Part shown: positions 62,799 through 64,000 of the stretch, in pieces
How positions within the stretch are numbered: position 1 is the stretch's first letter
Layout: every line of letters starts with the position of its first letter
DNA from: Rhizobium sp. CG5
GTDB taxonomy: Bacteria; Pseudomonadota; Alphaproteobacteria; Rhizobiales; Rhizobiaceae
Direction of reading: 5' to 3'
Assembly (NCBI RefSeq): GCF_023701945.1
Contig: NZ_JABAEF010000008.1
Location: forward strand, 62,001-126,000
Length of the DNA stretch: 64,000 nt
Translations under genes and position numbers: made by a program
The notes under the pieces: generated by a model
Database searches by the model: none
Told to the model about the DNA's origin: nothing
Seen by the model: the letters and a program-made list of their open reading frames with translations, nothing else

Positions 62799-64000
62799 TC
62801 ACGCGGCTTCGGCCGCTTCGCCGTAAAGGGCGTCCTTGAAGGGTTGTGGACCCACCCGGCGATAGGCGGCCAGGAAGGTCTCCTTTGGATCAAGCCTGAG
62901 GCCCAGATAGGTGTCGACGATGGTTTCCACCGCATCGGTCACCTTGTCCGGCTCGAAGCCGCGACCGATGATTTCACCGATCGAGGTGTTCTCGTCGCCG
63001 GAACCGCCAAGGGTGATCTGGTAGAGTTCGGCGCCCTTCTTTTCGACCCCCAAGAGGCCGATATGGCCGACATGGTGATGGCCGCAGGCATTGATGCAGC
63101 CGGAGATCTTGATCTTCAGCTCGCCGATTTCGGCCTGGCGTTCGGCCGAGCCGAAGCGCGTCGAGATTTCCTGGGCGACGGGAATCGAGCGGGCATTGGC
63201 CAGCGCGCAGTAATCCAGGCCCGGACAGACGATCATGTCGGTGATCAGCCCGGCATTGGCGGTGGCAAGGCCTGACGTCGCCAGCAGCGAATAGACCTCG
63301 TAGAGATCGGCGCGCGCCACATGCGGCAGGATCAGGTTCTGCTCATGGCTGACACGGATCTCGTCGAAGGCCAGGCGCTCGGCAATGTCGGCGACGATGT
63401 CCATCTGGCTGTCGCTGGCATCGCCCGGAATGCCGCCGATCGGCTTCAGCGAAATCGTCACCATGCCGTAGTCGGGATGCTTGTGGGCCGCGACATTCTG
63501 GTTGACCCAAGCAGCAAAGCCGGCATCGGCCTTCTTGGCACGGGCCAGATCGGCCCAGCCTTCCGGCCGATCAGTGAGTGCCGGCGGCGCAAAATAGGTC
63601 TCGATGCTGCGGATATCGCTGTCCGGCAGATTCAGCTCGCCGTGGCGCAGCGCATCGAATTCGGCCTCGATTTCGCGGGTCAGTTCCTCGACGCCGGTTT
63701 CATGCACCAGGATCTTGATGCGTGCCTTGTATTTGTTGTCGCGGCGGCCGTGCAGATTGTAGACCCGGACAATGGCGGTCACATAGGACAGCAGGTCTTC
63801 TTCCGGCAAAAAGTCGCGCACCAGCTTGGCGATCATCGGGGTACGCCCCTGCCCGCCGCCGACATAGACGGCAAAGCCGAGATTACCAGCCGCGTCCTTT
63901 TTCAGATGCAGGCCGATATCGTGGACCTGGATGGCGGCGCGGTCGCTCGGCGCGCCGGTAACCGCGATCTTGAACTTGCGCGGCAGGAAGGAAAACTCCG
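62799..64000 (-). CDS. cysI: Nitrite/sulfite reductase, ferredoxin-type (5' end outside window)
   Basis: Reduces sulfite to sulfide (six electrons) with siroheme and a 4Fe-4S cluster. The frame enters from the right edge at 63998; 399 C-terminal residues are present (EFSFLPRKFKIAVTGAPSDR onward). The cluster ligands are the two Cys of CPGLDYC and the two of SGCINACGHHH, in the usual order, with VYVGGGQGRTPMIAKLV and IRVSHEQNLILPHV also conserved. Fewer than 600 residues are expected in full. It leads the DUF934 gene; nitrite reduction cannot be excluded, but DUF934 points to sulfite. Confidence 0.93.
   Translation of the reverse strand, partial: EFSFLPRKFKIAVTGAPSDRAAIQVHDIGLHLKKDAAGNLGFAVYVGGGQGRTPMIAKLVRDFLPEEDLLSYVTAIVRVYNLHGRRDNKYKARIKILVHETGVEELTREIEAEFDALRHGELNLPDSDIRSIETYFAPPALTDRPEGWADLARAKKADAGFAAWVNQNVAAHKHPDYGMVTISLKPIGGIPGDASDSQMDIVADIAERLAFDEIRVSHEQNLILPHVARADLYEVYSLLATSGLATANAGLITDMIVCPGLDYCALANARSIPVAQEISTRFGSAERQAEIGELKIKISGCINACGHHHVGHIGLLGVEKKGAELYQITLGGSGDENTSIGEIIGRGFEPDKVTDAVETIVDTYLGLRLDPKETFLAAYRRVGPQPFKDALYGEAAEAA

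Overview
The window comes from the chromosome of an alphaproteobacterium of the order Hyphomicrobiales, most likely family Rhizobiaceae (Rhizobium/Agrobacterium/Ciceribacter group). The evidence is high G+C, a sigma-54-type promoter ahead of glnB-glnA, a one-step phosphatidylcholine synthase (pcs), the order mfd-sdhE-recG-DUF502, many periplasmic-binding-protein importers, and two copies of a RIME1-like palindromic element known from rhizobia. Species cannot be fixed from this sequence alone.

Layout. 1-5.8 kb: the end of uvrA, a Phd/PIN toxin-antitoxin pair, a DUF72 gene and the NAD(P)H-hydrate repair enzyme. 5.8-8.0 kb: glnB-glnA with promoter, intercistronic hairpin and terminator. 8-16.4 kb: an orphan TAXI binding protein with a coiled-coil partner, two EamA exporters, hspQ, an IalB-like protein, an orphan YejA-like binding protein and a DsbA/FrnE oxidoreductase. 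16.35-24.24 kb: a visibly A+T-richer accessory block with an FkbM methyltransferase and two giant (about 1,155 aa) divergently transcribed paralogues. Each giant has a capsule-synthesis-like N-terminus, a HAD domain and a COG5610-type C-terminus. 24.3-34.8 kb: mfd, sdhE, recG, DUF502, GNAT, glmS, glmU. 34.9-40.3 kb: a YtfQRT-YjfF-type galactofuranose importer with its GntR regulator. 40.5-43.8 kb: a TetR/DUF4336 divergent pair with clear operators, a transglutaminase-like protein and a GST. 43.9-48.6 kb: a BMP-type (nucleoside) ABC importer. 48.8-52.7 kb: pcs, a UbiH-type monooxygenase, an AEC transporter, CcdA. 52.9-56.5 kb: tRNA-Lys, two methyltransferases and three small genes. 56.9-60.1 kb: a split MacAB-type efflux system. 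60.2-64 kb: a GntR gene with twin palindromic operators, fpr, a RIME copy, and a sulfite-reductase/DUF934 pair running off the right edge.

How the genes work together. glnB and glnA form the nitrogen-signalling and ammonium-assimilation unit. glmS and glmU make UDP-GlcNAc. fpr could supply electrons to the ferredoxin-type sulfite reductase, although the two are separate transcription units. The most unusual content is the giant-protein surface-glycan block at 16.35-24.24 kb. Its function is unknown, and it may cooperate with the second FkbM/methyltransferase pair near tRNA-Lys.
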